Assembly: GCA_937895955.1 (NCBI GenBank)
Contig: CALAZI010000073.1
Span: forward strand, 1 to 31,317
Source: an uncultured Alphaproteobacteria bacterium
Lineage (GTDB): Bacteria > Pseudomonadota > Alphaproteobacteria > Caulobacterales > Parvularculaceae
Direction of reading: 5' to 3'
DNA: 31,317 nucleotides
Shown piece by piece: positions 24,336 to 31,317 of the stretch. The first letter of the stretch is position 1, and each line of letters opens with the position of its first letter. The notes below the pieces were generated by a model. It worked only from the letters and a program-made list of their open reading frames with translations. It was not told the DNA's origin and ran no database searches. Both the position numbers and the translations under genes were made by a program.

Positions 24336-26222
24336 ATGCTTCATATCAACGACCTTACATACCGCATTGAAGGAAAGCCGCTCTTCGAGCAGGCGACAGC
24401 GGCCATTTCCGATAAATGGAAAGTAGGCTTTGTCGGGCGGAACGGCGCCGGGAAGTCGACCCTGCTCAAGCTCATCAAGGGGGAGATCAATCCTGACGAC
24501 GGCGAGATCGCCTTTCGGTCGCGGCGCCGCATCGGCGGCGTCGAGCAGGAGGCGCCGGCATCGACGTCTTCGCTGATTGAAATCGTGCTCGGCTTTGATG
24601 AAGAGCGGCGCGCCCTTTTGGCGGAGCTTGAACGCGATATCGATCCGCATCGCATCGCCGACGTGCATGCGCGCCTTGCTGATATTGACGCGCATTCGGC
24701 TGAAGCGCGCGCGGCGTCCATCCTTTCCGGGCTGGGATTTTCCCATGCTGATCAGTCGCGGCCGGCGGGAGATTTTTCGGGCGGTTGGCGCATGCGCGTG
24801 GCGCTCGCCGGCGTTCTGTTTTCCGCGCCGGATCTCCTTCTTTTAGACGAGCCGACAAACTATCTCGATATTGAAGGCGCAATGTGGCTCGAAAGCTTCA
24901 TCAGACGCTATCCGAACACGGCGATCATCGTCAGCCACGACCGCGATTTTCTCAACCGAACGACGACGCATATCCTCGCCCTCGAAAATCGCAAACTCAG
25001 CATTTCTCCCGGCGATTACGACACATATGAGCGAAAGCGCGCCGAGGCGCGCGCCAACGCTTTGGCCTTTCGATCAAAGCAGGAAGCGCAACGCCGGCAT
25101 ATGCAGGCGTTTATCGACCGCTTTCGCGCCAAGGCTTCAAAGGCGAAGCAGGCGCAAAGCCGAATCAAGGCGCTCGAAAAAATGCAGTTTGTCGCCGAGC
25201 CTGTTGATGAGCGCACATCCGGCTTCAGCTTCAAAAACCCGAAACCGATGGCGCCGCCCATCATCCGGCTTGTCGACGCCGATCTTGGATATGCCGAAGA
25301 GAACCCGGTCCTTCGCAAAGTCAATCTGAGGCTCGATCAGGATGACAGGATCGCCATCCTCGGTCCGAACGGCGAAGGCAAGACGACGCTGGTTAAATCA
25401 TTAGCCGGCCGACTGTCGCTCCTGCGCGGCGATATCTTCAAACATAAAAAGCTCGATATCGCGTATTTCTCGCAGCATCAGCTTGACGAACTGAGACCGT
25501 CGGAAACGGCGTATGAGCATGTGCGCGCATTGACGCCCGACGCGACTGAGGCGCAAATTCGCGCAACCGCTGCGGCGTTCGGTTTCGGCTCCGACAAAGC
25601 CGACACGAAAGTCGAGAACCTGTCGGGCGGCGAGAAAGCCCGGCTCCTGCTCGGCCTGATCACCTATTCAGGTCCTCATCTCATCATTCTCGACGAACCG
25701 ACCAACCATCTTGACATAGAAGCGCGCGCCAGCCTGTCGCAGGCGCTGAACGACTATTCAGGCGCCGTGATCATGATCACCCATGACGCCCATCTTGCCG
25801 GGGCTGTCGCGGACCGGCTCTGGCTCGTCAAGGACGGCGCCGTCGGGCCGTTCGAGGGCGATCTTGAGGATTACCGCACGCTCGTCCTGAACGCGGAAAG
25901 GGCCGGCGGCGATAATTCGGCGCGCAAGTCGACCGACATGCGCGCAGCGCTGCGCCAATCCGCAGCGGCGCTAAGAGAAGCGATCGCGCCCTTGAAGAAA
26001 AAGGTCGATGCGGCCGAAGCTCGCCTTGAGGACCTCACGGCGATCCTGCCGCGGCTCGACGCGGCTCTTGCGGAGTCGGGTCTTTATGAACGGGATATCG
26101 CACGCGCCACGAAGCTCCAGAAAGAACGCGCCGCACTCGTCGCCGCCATCGACGCGGCCGAAGAAGCGCTGATGGCGGCGATGGAACGACTTGAGCGGGC
26201 GAAAGAAGACGCCGGCGCCTAG
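24336..26222 (+). CDS. ABC-F ATPase, YheS-like
   Basis: Soluble ABC-F protein with two ABC domains and no membrane segment. Members act on the ribosome to regulate or rescue translation. Domain 1 has Walker A GRNGAGKST (34-42), the signature SGGWRMRVALAG (about 148) and the Walker B region LLLLDEPTNYLD. Domain 2 has GPNGEGKTT (about 344), LSGGEKARLLLG (about 429) and LIILDEPTNHLD. The interdomain linker contains FIDRFRAKASKAKQAQSRIK (from about residue 258), which closely resembles E. coli YheS rather than EttA or Uup. A C-terminal coiled coil (about 540-625) is Ala/Glu/Lys-rich. The 628-residue length matches YheS (about 637). It is followed after 49 bases by the chorismate mutase gene. Confidence 0.93.
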   Translation: MLHINDLTYRIEGKPLFEQATAAISDKWKVGFVGRNGAGKSTLLKLIKGEINPDDGEIAFRSRRRIGGVEQEAPASTSSLIEIVLGFDEERRALLAELERDIDPHRIADVHARLADIDAHSAEARAASILSGLGFSHADQSRPAGDFSGGWRMRVALAGVLFSAPDLLLLDEPTNYLDIEGAMWLESFIRRYPNTAIIVSHDRDFLNRTTTHILALENRKLSISPGDYDTYERKRAEARANALAFRSKQEAQRRHMQAFIDRFRAKASKAKQAQSRIKALEKMQFVAEPVDERTSGFSFKNPKPMAPPIIRLVDADLGYAEENPVLRKVNLRLDQDDRIAILGPNGEGKTTLVKSLAGRLSLLRGDIFKHKKLDIAYFSQHQLDELRPSETAYEHVRALTPDATEAQIRATAAAFGFGSDKADTKVENLSGGEKARLLLGLITYSGPHLIILDEPTNHLDIEARASLSQALNDYSGAVIMITHDAHLAGAVADRLWLVKDGAVGPFEGDLEDYRTLVLNAERAGGDNSARKSTDMRAALRQSAAALREAIAPLKKKVDAAEARLEDLTAILPRLDAALAESGLYERDIARATKLQKERAALVAAIDAAEEALMAAMERLERAKEDAGA

Positions 26223-26271
26223 ACGCTCGTTGCGCAATTGCGACATGATGAGGGCTGCAAGGGAGGGCGAC

Positions 26272-26568
26272 ATGAAACAGCCTGCCGACTGCGGAACGAT
26301 GGATGAGGTCCGCACCGAGATTGACCGTGTCGATCAACGGCTAGTCGACCTGCTCGCCGAACGGTGGACTTACGTCGATCGAATGTGGGAGCTGAAGCGC
26401 GCCGAGTCGGCGTCGGCCAATGTTCCCTGGCGCAATCGCGCGGTCATCGAGAAAGTGCGCCGGCGCGCCGAGGAGGCCGGCCTGCCGCCTGAGATGGCGG
26501 AGGCGCTTTGGCGACAGATCATCGGTTGGGGCATCCAGTATCAGGACGAACGCCTGCGCGAGGGGTGA
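26272..26568 (+). CDS. Short AroQ/PchB-type chorismate mutase family protein
   Basis: Cytoplasmic all-helical enzyme of 98 residues from the type II chorismate mutase fold. The ATG at 26272 has GGGAGG at 26261-26266. Active-site-type residues include Arg14 (VRTEIDRVD), Arg31 (AERWTYVDRM) and Lys42 (WELKRAE). The opening MKQPADC and the tail ALWRQIIGWGIQYQ look more like the isochorismate pyruvate-lyase PchB than the E. coli P-protein mutase. The Glu expected in the ReaeV stretch is not conserved (RNRAV). It may therefore be a plain chorismate mutase for Phe/Tyr synthesis or a PchB-like lyase. No salicylate or siderophore genes are nearby to favour the latter. Confidence 0.8.
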   Translation: MKQPADCGTMDEVRTEIDRVDQRLVDLLAERWTYVDRMWELKRAESASANVPWRNRAVIEKVRRRAEEAGLPPEMAEALWRQIIGWGIQYQDERLREG

Positions 26569-26617
26569 ACTGCGCGTCATGGTTTTTCCCATGCGGCTCA
26601 CGCGCTAAGACCGCAAC

Positions 26618-27097
26618 ATGACATCAGGCGTCACCTCAAGCGACATTAATCCTGCGATCGGCGGCATGCTAAGATCGGCGCGGGATTTTCTCGCCCATGA
26701 GCATTCCCTCTTCCGGACGCTCGACCTCAAACCGATTCTGATCGGCAAGGGCAAGGCGACATTTTCCATGTTGATGCCCGCGGATTTCGCCGCGGCTGAC
26801 GGGTCGGTGCATGGCGGCCTTTACACCATCATCCTCGATTCGATTTTCGGCCTTGCGGTGTTCACCGCGCTTGAGGAAATCAAGCCGATCGCGACGATCA
26901 ATCTGCGCACTGATTTCGTCGGGCTTATCGCACCCGGCGCGCGCGCCGTCTGCGAGGCGGAATGCGAGGCGGTGAACAGCGATGTTGCGCATGTGTCGGG
27001 GCGACTTTTCGCCGAGGCGACGGGCGATCTTCTCGCGACGGGAACAGGGGCTTTCATGGTCGGCACCAAGGGGCCGATCGGAGGAATGCGGCTGTGA
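26618..27097 (+). CDS. PaaI-type hotdog thioesterase 1
   Basis: A 159-residue single-hotdog protein of the acyl-CoA thioesterase group. The family motif appears as DGSVHGGLYTIILDSIFGLA (His65-Gly-Gly), with the central helix following and the beta strands TINLRTDFVGLI later. Members hydrolyse acyl- or aryl-CoA thioesters in the cytoplasm, and the substrate is not predictable here. Its TGA overlaps the GTG of a second hotdog gene by four bases, so the pair is translated together and may form a hetero-oligomer. No strong Shine-Dalgarno is seen before the ATG. Confidence 0.88.
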   Translation: MTSGVTSSDINPAIGGMLRSARDFLAHEHSLFRTLDLKPILIGKGKATFSMLMPADFAAADGSVHGGLYTIILDSIFGLAVFTALEEIKPIATINLRTDFVGLIAPGARAVCEAECEAVNSDVAHVSGRLFAEATGDLLATGTGAFMVGTKGPIGGMRL

Positions 27098-27492
27098 CGG
27101 CGCGCCTCGACCGCATACGATCTTTTGCGGCGGCGACGCCGCTCGCCGGCTGGCTCGGCTTTCAGGCGGATGAGAGCGGCGACGCCGCCTATCGCCTGAC
27201 ATTCCAGGAAGCGCATATTGGAAACCCCGCCATCCGCGCGCTGCATGGCGGCGTCATCGCCTCGTTTCTGGAACTTGCGATGCAGGCCGAGCTTGCCGGC
27301 GAAACCGGCGGCCCCGCGTCAACGATCAGCCTGTCGATCGACTACCTTTCCTCATCCCGGCCGGAAGGCATGACCGCGCATGTTCGCCGGTTGAAGGCGG
27401 GGCGACGCATCGCCTTTCTGGAAGCGGAAGGCCGGCAGGCGGACGGAACGCGGCTCGTCGCGGTTGCGCGCGGCTGTTTCAAGCTCGGCTAG
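27094..27492 (+). CDS. PaaI-type hotdog thioesterase 2
   Basis: A 132-residue single-hotdog protein. The GTG at 27094 is chosen because it overlaps the previous stop (GTGA), is preceded by GGAGGAATG (GGAGG at 27080-27084), and gives a full-length hotdog domain. Starts further upstream would only read the other gene out of frame. The motif RALHGGVIASFLELAMQAEL (His51-Gly-Gly) matches the position of that in its neighbour, and STISLSIDYLSSSRPEG forms the following strands. Both genes probably arose by duplication of the same fold, but the sequences have diverged strongly. Confidence 0.87.
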   Translation: MTARLDRIRSFAAATPLAGWLGFQADESGDAAYRLTFQEAHIGNPAIRALHGGVIASFLELAMQAELAGETGGPASTISLSIDYLSSSRPEGMTAHVRRLKAGRRIAFLEAEGRQADGTRLVAVARGCFKLG

Positions 27493-27572
27493 AAATATTT
27501 TTATCGCCCCCTAGGCAAACGCGCCGGCGCTGACCAGATGCATCGCGCCCTTCCTCCGGAGCCCCCTTCCTC

Positions 27573-28529
27573 ATGGACTGGATTTCAATCGCCGGCGGCC
27601 TTGTCGTTTTGACGATCGGCGCCGAGCTTCTCATCCGCGGATCAACGACCCTCGCCCGGCGGTTCGGCGTTTCGGACCTTCTCATCGGCCTCACTCTGGT
27701 CGGCTTCGGCACGTCAACGCCGGAACTGGTCTCCAGCATCCAGGCGGCGCTTGTCGGCTCGCCCGGCGTCGCGGTCGGCAATGTCGTCGGGTCGAACATC
27801 GCCAACATCCTCCTCATCCTCGGCCTGTCGGCCCTGATTGCGCCCTTCGCCATCGAGCCGAACGGGTTCCGGCGCGACGGGATCGTCGTCCTCCTCGCAA
27901 CCCTTGCGGCGATCGCCGCGTCGATGACCGGCGAATTCACCCGCATCGCCGGCGCCCTCTTTCTCGGCGCTCTCGCGAGTTACATCGCCTACGCCTTCCT
28001 GACCGAGAGAAAGGCGCCCGCCTCGCCCGCGGCGACGGTCCACGCCGAGGAAGGCGCGAGCGCACCCGCCGCAAAGGCGTCGCCCGCCATGAGCGCGATG
28101 CTGGCGCTCGGCGGTCTTGCGCTTCTTATCGTTGGCGCAAAATACCTCGTTAGCGGCGCCATCAGCCTTGCGAGCGATCTCGGCGTTTCCGAAACGATCA
28201 TCGGCCTGACGATCGTCGCGGTCGGCACCTCGCTGCCGGAGCTTGTCACCTCCGTCATGGCGGCGCTGCGCGGAAAGTCGGCGCTGGCGCTCGGCAATGT
28301 CGTCGGCTCGAACATCTACAATCTGTTCGGCATTCTCGGCGCGACGGCGCTCATTCATCCGGTCGCGGCGCCCGCGAGCATCGTCGCCTTCGACAATTGG
28401 GTGATGCTCGGCGCGACGCTGGCGATGATCCTCTTTGCAACAACGCAAAGCAGGCTGACCCGTCTTGAAGGCGGCGCGCTGGTCGCCTGTTACGCCGCCT
28501 ATATAGGATGGCTCATCGTCAACGCCTGA
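27573..28529 (+). CDS. Calcium/sodium antiporter (CaCA family, YrbG-like)
   Basis: Inner-membrane cation exchanger of 318 residues with about ten helices in two inverted halves. Each half has an alpha-repeat: VGFGTSTPELVSSIQAAL with Glu51, and VAVGTSLPELVTSVMAAL with Glu223. These Glu residues bind the cation in the family. Each is followed by a GNVVGSNI segment. The cytoplasmic loop between halves (about 148-170) is Ala-rich. It exports Ca2+ in exchange for Na+ or H+. It starts 80 bases after the second thioesterase and converges on the LysM/M23 gene. Confidence 0.94.
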   Translation: MDWISIAGGLVVLTIGAELLIRGSTTLARRFGVSDLLIGLTLVGFGTSTPELVSSIQAALVGSPGVAVGNVVGSNIANILLILGLSALIAPFAIEPNGFRRDGIVVLLATLAAIAASMTGEFTRIAGALFLGALASYIAYAFLTERKAPASPAATVHAEEGASAPAAKASPAMSAMLALGGLALLIVGAKYLVSGAISLASDLGVSETIIGLTIVAVGTSLPELVTSVMAALRGKSALALGNVVGSNIYNLFGILGATALIHPVAAPASIVAFDNWVMLGATLAMILFATTQSRLTRLEGGALVACYAAYIGWLIVNA

Positions 28530-28567
28530 AAAAACGCGGGCGCTTCCGACTTTCGCCGAAAGCGCCC
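28529..28567 (-). terminator. Strong intrinsic terminator between convergent genes
   Basis: The stem GGGCGCTT (28538-28545) pairs with AAGCGCCC (28560-28567), with further pairing possible inside. On the minus strand it is followed by a T6 run (complement of A6 at 28529-28534). It ends the LysM/M23 gene transcript and may also slow transcripts from the exchanger gene. Confidence 0.8.
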
Positions 28568-28603
28568 CGGTGCAGGAGTACGCAACAAGCCCCTCGCCCG
28601 GAT

Positions 28604-29818
28604 CTACAGCGATCCGAGCAACGCAACAGGATCGACCGCCTTCAGATTCTGACGAATTTCAAAGTGCAGTTGCGGCTCGCTCGCCGAGCCCGTCTGTCCG
28701 ACCTTGGCGATCACCTGACCGCGGCGCACGCGATCGCCTTTCTTCACCAGCATCGCGTCATTATGCGCGTAGGCGGTGACGAAGCCGTCATCATGCTTGA
28801 CGAGCAGCAGATTGCCGTAATCTTTCAGTTCCGATCCGCGATAGACGACCTCGCCGTCGGCGGCGGCGCGCACCGGCGTGCCGACGGGCGCGGCGATATT
28901 GACGCCGTCATTGCGCTTGCCGGTCGATGACAGGCCGTAATTGCCGATGATCGCGCCCTGAACCGGCCAGTCAAAAAGGCTCGGCTTTTTCGCCGGCTCG
29001 CCGCCGTAAGAGACCGAGCGCGCGAATTCGCCGACATCGCTGTCCGTTTCGGCCGCATGGCCCGGCGCCGGCGCGACCGAAGCGACGCGGGCGTTCGGAA
29101 TGCGCAAGGTTTCGCCGACCGAAAGCGTATAGGGCGCGCGCAGACGATTGGCGCCGGCGATCTCGGCGACGCTGGCGCCGGTCGAGCGCGATATCGAATA
29201 GAGCGTGTCGCCCGGCCGGACGACATGCTGGCCGTCGCGCAATTCCGCGGGCGCGGCGGGCGCCGCCGCGGCGGTCGTTGAATAATGAGACGGCGGCACG
29301 GCGCTCGACGGCACGCGGATCGTCTGACCGATCTCAAGCGCGTAGGGCGGCTGAAGGCGATTGAGGGCGATGATCGATTGCGGCGTCGCGCCGGTGCGGC
29401 GCGAGATCGCGTAGACCGTGTCGCCGGGCAGCACCGTCACCTGCCCCGGAAGGCTTTCATCGGCGATCGGCGCCGGCGGCGTCGCCGCGGCGAGATAGAT
29501 CGGATCGGACGCATAGGATGTCCGCCCCTCGCGGCCGGTTTCCATCACCGGCGTCAACGGCGCGGGGCCGCGCGCGGCGACGGCGGGGGCGATGCCGTCG
29601 GAATATTCCGGCGCCGTCGAATAGGCCGGCCGCGCGGCGTATTGCGCCGATTGCGCGGCGCGCCGTTCGGCGGCGATCTGGTCGGGCGAGGTGTAGATGC
29701 GCGCGGTCTGCTGCGCGTTCGGCGCCGTGCCGTAGACGACCGGCGCGTGATTATGACTGCCGCAGCCGGCGAGCGCGCTCGTCGCAATCAGCGCTGACAC
29801 CCAGTGAAGCTTCGTCAT
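28604..29818 (-). CDS. LysM/M23-like lipoprotein of the NlpD/DipM type
   Basis: Envelope lipoprotein of 404 residues. The signal ends in a lipobox (SALAGC, Cys19). After a Pro/Ala-rich stretch come two LysM peptidoglycan-binding domains (about 126-170 and 197-241) and a C-terminal M23/LytM domain (about 286-400). The M23 metal ligands are mostly lost: Asn303 and Asn307 stand where His and Asp belong (NDGVNIA), and Gln383 replaces the first His of HxH (QLHFEI), leaving His385. E. coli NlpD and EnvC have similarly inactive domains and activate amidases at division. A perfect AAGGAGG precedes the ATG. It lies downstream of surE, as nlpD does in many proteobacteria, but with CtrA-type sites between. 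Confidence 0.92.
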   Translation of the reverse strand: MTKLHWVSALIATSALAGCGSHNHAPVVYGTAPNAQQTARIYTSPDQIAAERRAAQSAQYAARPAYSTAPEYSDGIAPAVAARGPAPLTPVMETGREGRTSYASDPIYLAAATPPAPIADESLPGQVTVLPGDTVYAISRRTGATPQSIIALNRLQPPYALEIGQTIRVPSSAVPPSHYSTTAAAAPAAPAELRDGQHVVRPGDTLYSISRSTGASVAEIAGANRLRAPYTLSVGETLRIPNARVASVAPAPGHAAETDSDVGEFARSVSYGGEPAKKPSLFDWPVQGAIIGNYGLSSTGKRNDGVNIAAPVGTPVRAAADGEVVYRGSELKDYGNLLLVKHDDGFVTAYAHNDAMLVKKGDRVRRGQVIAKVGQTGSASEPQLHFEIRQNLKAVDPVALLGSL

Positions 29819-29858
29819 CGCGACCTCCTTGCCCCAATCGGCCTTAAACGAAACGCCG

Positions 29859-29873
29859 TTAACTTTACGGTAA
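29859..29873 (-). promoter_or_regulatory. degenerate CtrA-like site
   Basis: TTAACTTTACGGTAA matches TTAA-N7-TTAA except for one base in the second half. It is 41-55 bases before the NlpD/DipM-like ATG and close to a full site, so it may be a second weaker binding position. Confidence 0.35.
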
Positions 29874-29890
29874 GGATTTGCCTCATTCGG

Positions 29891-29905
29891 TTAACATCCG
29901 GTTAA
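29891..29905 (-). promoter_or_regulatory. CtrA-type binding site before the NlpD/DipM-like gene
   Basis: Top strand TTAACATCCGGTTAA preceded by G gives the bottom-strand consensus TTAA-N7-TTAAC, in the orientation of the LysM/M23 gene. It lies 73-87 bases before that ATG and within the 120-base gap after surE. This implies a promoter of its own and cell-cycle control. Confidence 0.62.
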
Positions 29906-29938
29906 GATTCGATTCGCGTCCGTCCTCTTTGCACGCCC

Positions 29939-30700
29939 TCACGCGCCCTTAAAAACGCCGGCGAGCCTGGCGCGCGAATCCTCATGCGTCAGCGCGAGAT
30001 GCAGGGGCGTGATCGAGATCTTTCCGTCATAGATCGCGCGCAGATCGACGCCCGCCGGCGGGTTCGAGAGCGACTGCTCATAGCCGTACCAGTAATATTT
30101 CCCGCCGCGCAGATCCTGGCGCTCTTCGATGAAGAGCTTGAAATCGTCGCGATGGCCCTGCGCCGTCACTTCAACGCCCGCGACGTCGTCCGGGTCGCGG
30201 TCGGGGAAATTGACATTGATGACGACATCGACCGGCCAGCCGGCTTTCAGGAGTTTCCTGATAATCTCCGGCGCATGAGCCTCCGGCGTCGCCCAGCGCG
30301 CCCTGTCGCGATTAAGTCGTGCGAGCGAGAGGGCGATCGACGGGATGCCGAGCGACATGCCCTGAAAGGCGCCGGCGATCGTGCCCGAGACCGTCACGTC
30401 CTCGGCGAGGTTCTGGCCGTTATTGACGCCGGACAGAACAAGGTCCGGCATTTTCCCGCCGAGCAGTTTCTGCGTCGCCATCATGACGGCGTCGGACGGC
30501 GTTCCGGAAACGGAAAACCGTTGCGGGTCATATTCGCGAATGCGGATCGGATTGGCGAGCGTCAGCGCGCGCGCCGCGCCGGATTGCTCTTCATGCGGCG
30601 CGACGACCCAGACATCGTCCGATAAGTCGCGCGCGATCTTGACGAGGCTTTCGAGCCCGCGCGCGTGAATGCCGTCATCATTGGTGCAGAGAATGCGCAT
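29939..30700 (-). CDS. surE: 5'/3'-nucleotidase SurE
   Basis: Metal-dependent phosphatase acting on nucleoside 5'- and 3'-monophosphates, important in stationary-phase survival. The 253-residue protein begins MRILCTNDDGIHARGLESL, carrying the metal-binding Asp-Asp pair (residues 8-9). The other family motifs are present: SVSGTPSDAVMMA and VLSGVNNGQNLAEDVTVSGT. It follows serS on the same strand, as commonly seen in alphaproteobacteria. The pcm gene often found between surE and nlpD is absent. A palindromic repeat ends only seven bases before its ATG and supplies the G-rich ribosome-binding stretch. Confidence 0.97.
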   Translation of the reverse strand: MRILCTNDDGIHARGLESLVKIARDLSDDVWVVAPHEEQSGAARALTLANPIRIREYDPQRFSVSGTPSDAVMMATQKLLGGKMPDLVLSGVNNGQNLAEDVTVSGTIAGAFQGMSLGIPSIALSLARLNRDRARWATPEAHAPEIIRKLLKAGWPVDVVINVNFPDRDPDDVAGVEVTAQGHRDDFKLFIEERQDLRGGKYYWYGYEQSLSNPPAGVDLRAIYDGKISITPLHLALTHEDSRARLAGVFKGA

Positions 30701-30707
30701 ACTACCC

Positions 30708-30825
30708 CGTCATCCCGCACGCGCCGCAGCATGAAATGATGCGGCGCAGATGCGGGATCTATAAGCCTCCATGGATCCCGGATCAGCGCAGCAGCGTTCC
30801 ACGCTGCAGCGCATACGGGATGACG
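30708..30825. repeat. Double-hairpin palindromic intergenic repeat
   Basis: A 118-bp element bounded by CGTCATCCCG (30708-30717) and its inverse CGGGATGACG (30816-30825). It contains two hairpins. The first pairs ATCCCGCA (30712-30719) with TGCGGGAT (30751-30758) and GCGCCGCA (30721-30728) with TGCGGCGC (30740-30747). The second pairs ATCCCG with CGGGAT and a 12-base arm (30786-30797) with its near-perfect complement (30801-30812). This is the pattern of a REP/BIME-like dispersed element. No other copy is visible in the window. Confidence 0.75.
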
Positions 30826-30834
30826 TTTCAACAC

Positions 30835-31317
30835 TCATCGCCCGATCACCTTAACGCCGCCCATATAGGGCGCGAGCGCATCCGGCACGGCGACGGAGCC
30901 ATCCTCCTGCTGGTAATTCTCCAAGACCGCGACAAGCGTTCGCCCGACCGCGAGGCCCGATCCGTTCAGCGTGTGAACGAACTCGGCGCCCTTTTCTCCC
31001 TTTTTGCGGAAGCGCGCCTTCATCCGCCGCGCCTGAAAGTCGCCGCAGTTCGAGCAGGAGGAAATTTCGCGATAACGGTTCTGGCCGGGCAGCCAGACCT
31101 CGATGTCATAGGTCTTGCGCGCGGCGAAGCCCATATCGCCGGTGCAAAGCGTCATCGTGCGGAAGGGCAATTCCAGCTTCTTCAGGATCGCTTCCGCGCA
31201 GGACGTCATGCGCTCATGTTCCTCGTTCGATTTGTCCGGCGCGGTGATCGAAACGAGTTCGACTTTTGAAAACTGGTGCATGCGGATCATGCCGCGCGTG
31301 TCCTTGCCGGCCGCGCC
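30835..31317 (-). CDS. serS: Seryl-tRNA synthetase, C-terminal part (runs off the window edge)
   Basis: Class II aminoacyl-tRNA synthetase that charges tRNA-Ser. Only the last 160 residues lie inside the window. The reading frame continues unbroken to the last base, so the N-terminal coiled-coil arm is outside and the start cannot be given. Visible landmarks are RMHQFSKVE, the motif 2 region with REISSCSNCGDFQARR, and motif 3 NGSGLAVGRTLVAVLENYQ. It reads toward surE, with the palindromic repeat in the 134-base gap. Confidence 0.97.
   Translation of the reverse strand, partial: GAAGKDTRGMIRMHQFSKVELVSITAPDKSNEEHERMTSCAEAILKKLELPFRTMTLCTGDMGFAARKTYDIEVWLPGQNRYREISSCSNCGDFQARRMKARFRKKGEKGAEFVHTLNGSGLAVGRTLVAVLENYQQEDGSVAVPDALAPYMGGVKVIGR

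Noticed and set aside
29057..29797. Arg-rich plus-strand frames opposite the LysM/M23 gene
   Set aside because: Highly Arg-biased translations typical of shadow frames in GC-rich DNA.
1..31317. CRISPR arrays, insertion sequences, prophage or integrase genes
   Set aside because: No spaced direct-repeat arrays, transposase or recombinase motifs, or target-site duplications were seen on either strand.

Overview
The window is about 31.3 kb of GC-rich, densely coded DNA from what looks like an alphaproteobacterium. The evidence is the codon and GC habit, two sites matching the CtrA cell-cycle consensus (TTAA-N7-TTAAC), FixK/FNR-type TTGAT-N4-GTCAA sites, and a serS-surE-LysM/M23 gene order typical of the class. 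A Caulobacterales/Parvularculales-like host is plausible but is not proven here. No transposase, integrase, phage gene or CRISPR array is visible. All recognised genes appear intact except serS, which runs off the right edge.

Layout. (1) 298-6340 (+): a three-gene tripartite RND efflux operon (outer-membrane lipoprotein, periplasmic adaptor, inner-membrane pump). (2) 6341-6659: a CtrA-type site, a possible small RNA ending in a hairpin, then tRNA-Asn(GTT). (3) 6709-18901: a nitrate-respiration block. A Cys-poor Crp/Fnr-family regulator (-) diverges from narK (a NarK1-NarK2 fusion), narG, narH, narJ, narI, an alginate-export-type porin and a hemerythrin-domain protein (+). Two near-identical FNR/FixK-type boxes lie between the divergent genes. 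(4) 19127-21709 (+): a Cache-domain hybrid histidine kinase with two receiver domains. (5) 21721-24133 (-): an EF-hand protein, then ndk, a small membrane-anchored unknown and a fatty acid hydroxylase/sterol desaturase family protein. (6) 24336-28529 (+): a YheS-like ABC-F ATPase, a small PchB/AroQ-type chorismate mutase, two tandem hotdog thioesterases and a Ca2+/Na+ exchanger. (7) 28604-31317 (-): serS (partial), surE and a LysM/degenerate-M23 lipoprotein of the NlpD/DipM type. A double-hairpin palindromic repeat sits directly before surE, and CtrA-type sites lie before the NlpD/DipM-like gene.

How the genes work together. The nar block is a self-contained nitrate respiration unit. The fused NarK imports nitrate and exports nitrite, NarGHI reduces nitrate with quinol electrons, and NarJ matures NarG. 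The porin may give outer-membrane passage and the hemerythrin protein may handle O2 or NO. The adjacent Fnr-type regulator, with an E-x-x-S-R recognition helix, probably acts at the two TTGAT-N4-GTCAA boxes. No molybdenum cofactor genes and no downstream nitrite, NO or N2O reductase genes are in the window.

The least explained signals are the CtrA-site/hairpin segment before tRNA-Asn, the porin and hemerythrin genes at the tail of the nar operon, an EF-hand-like loop in the RND outer-membrane factor, the loss of metal ligands in the CtrA-site-linked M23 protein, and the palindromic element abutting surE. I did not find a convincing wholly new multi-gene system.
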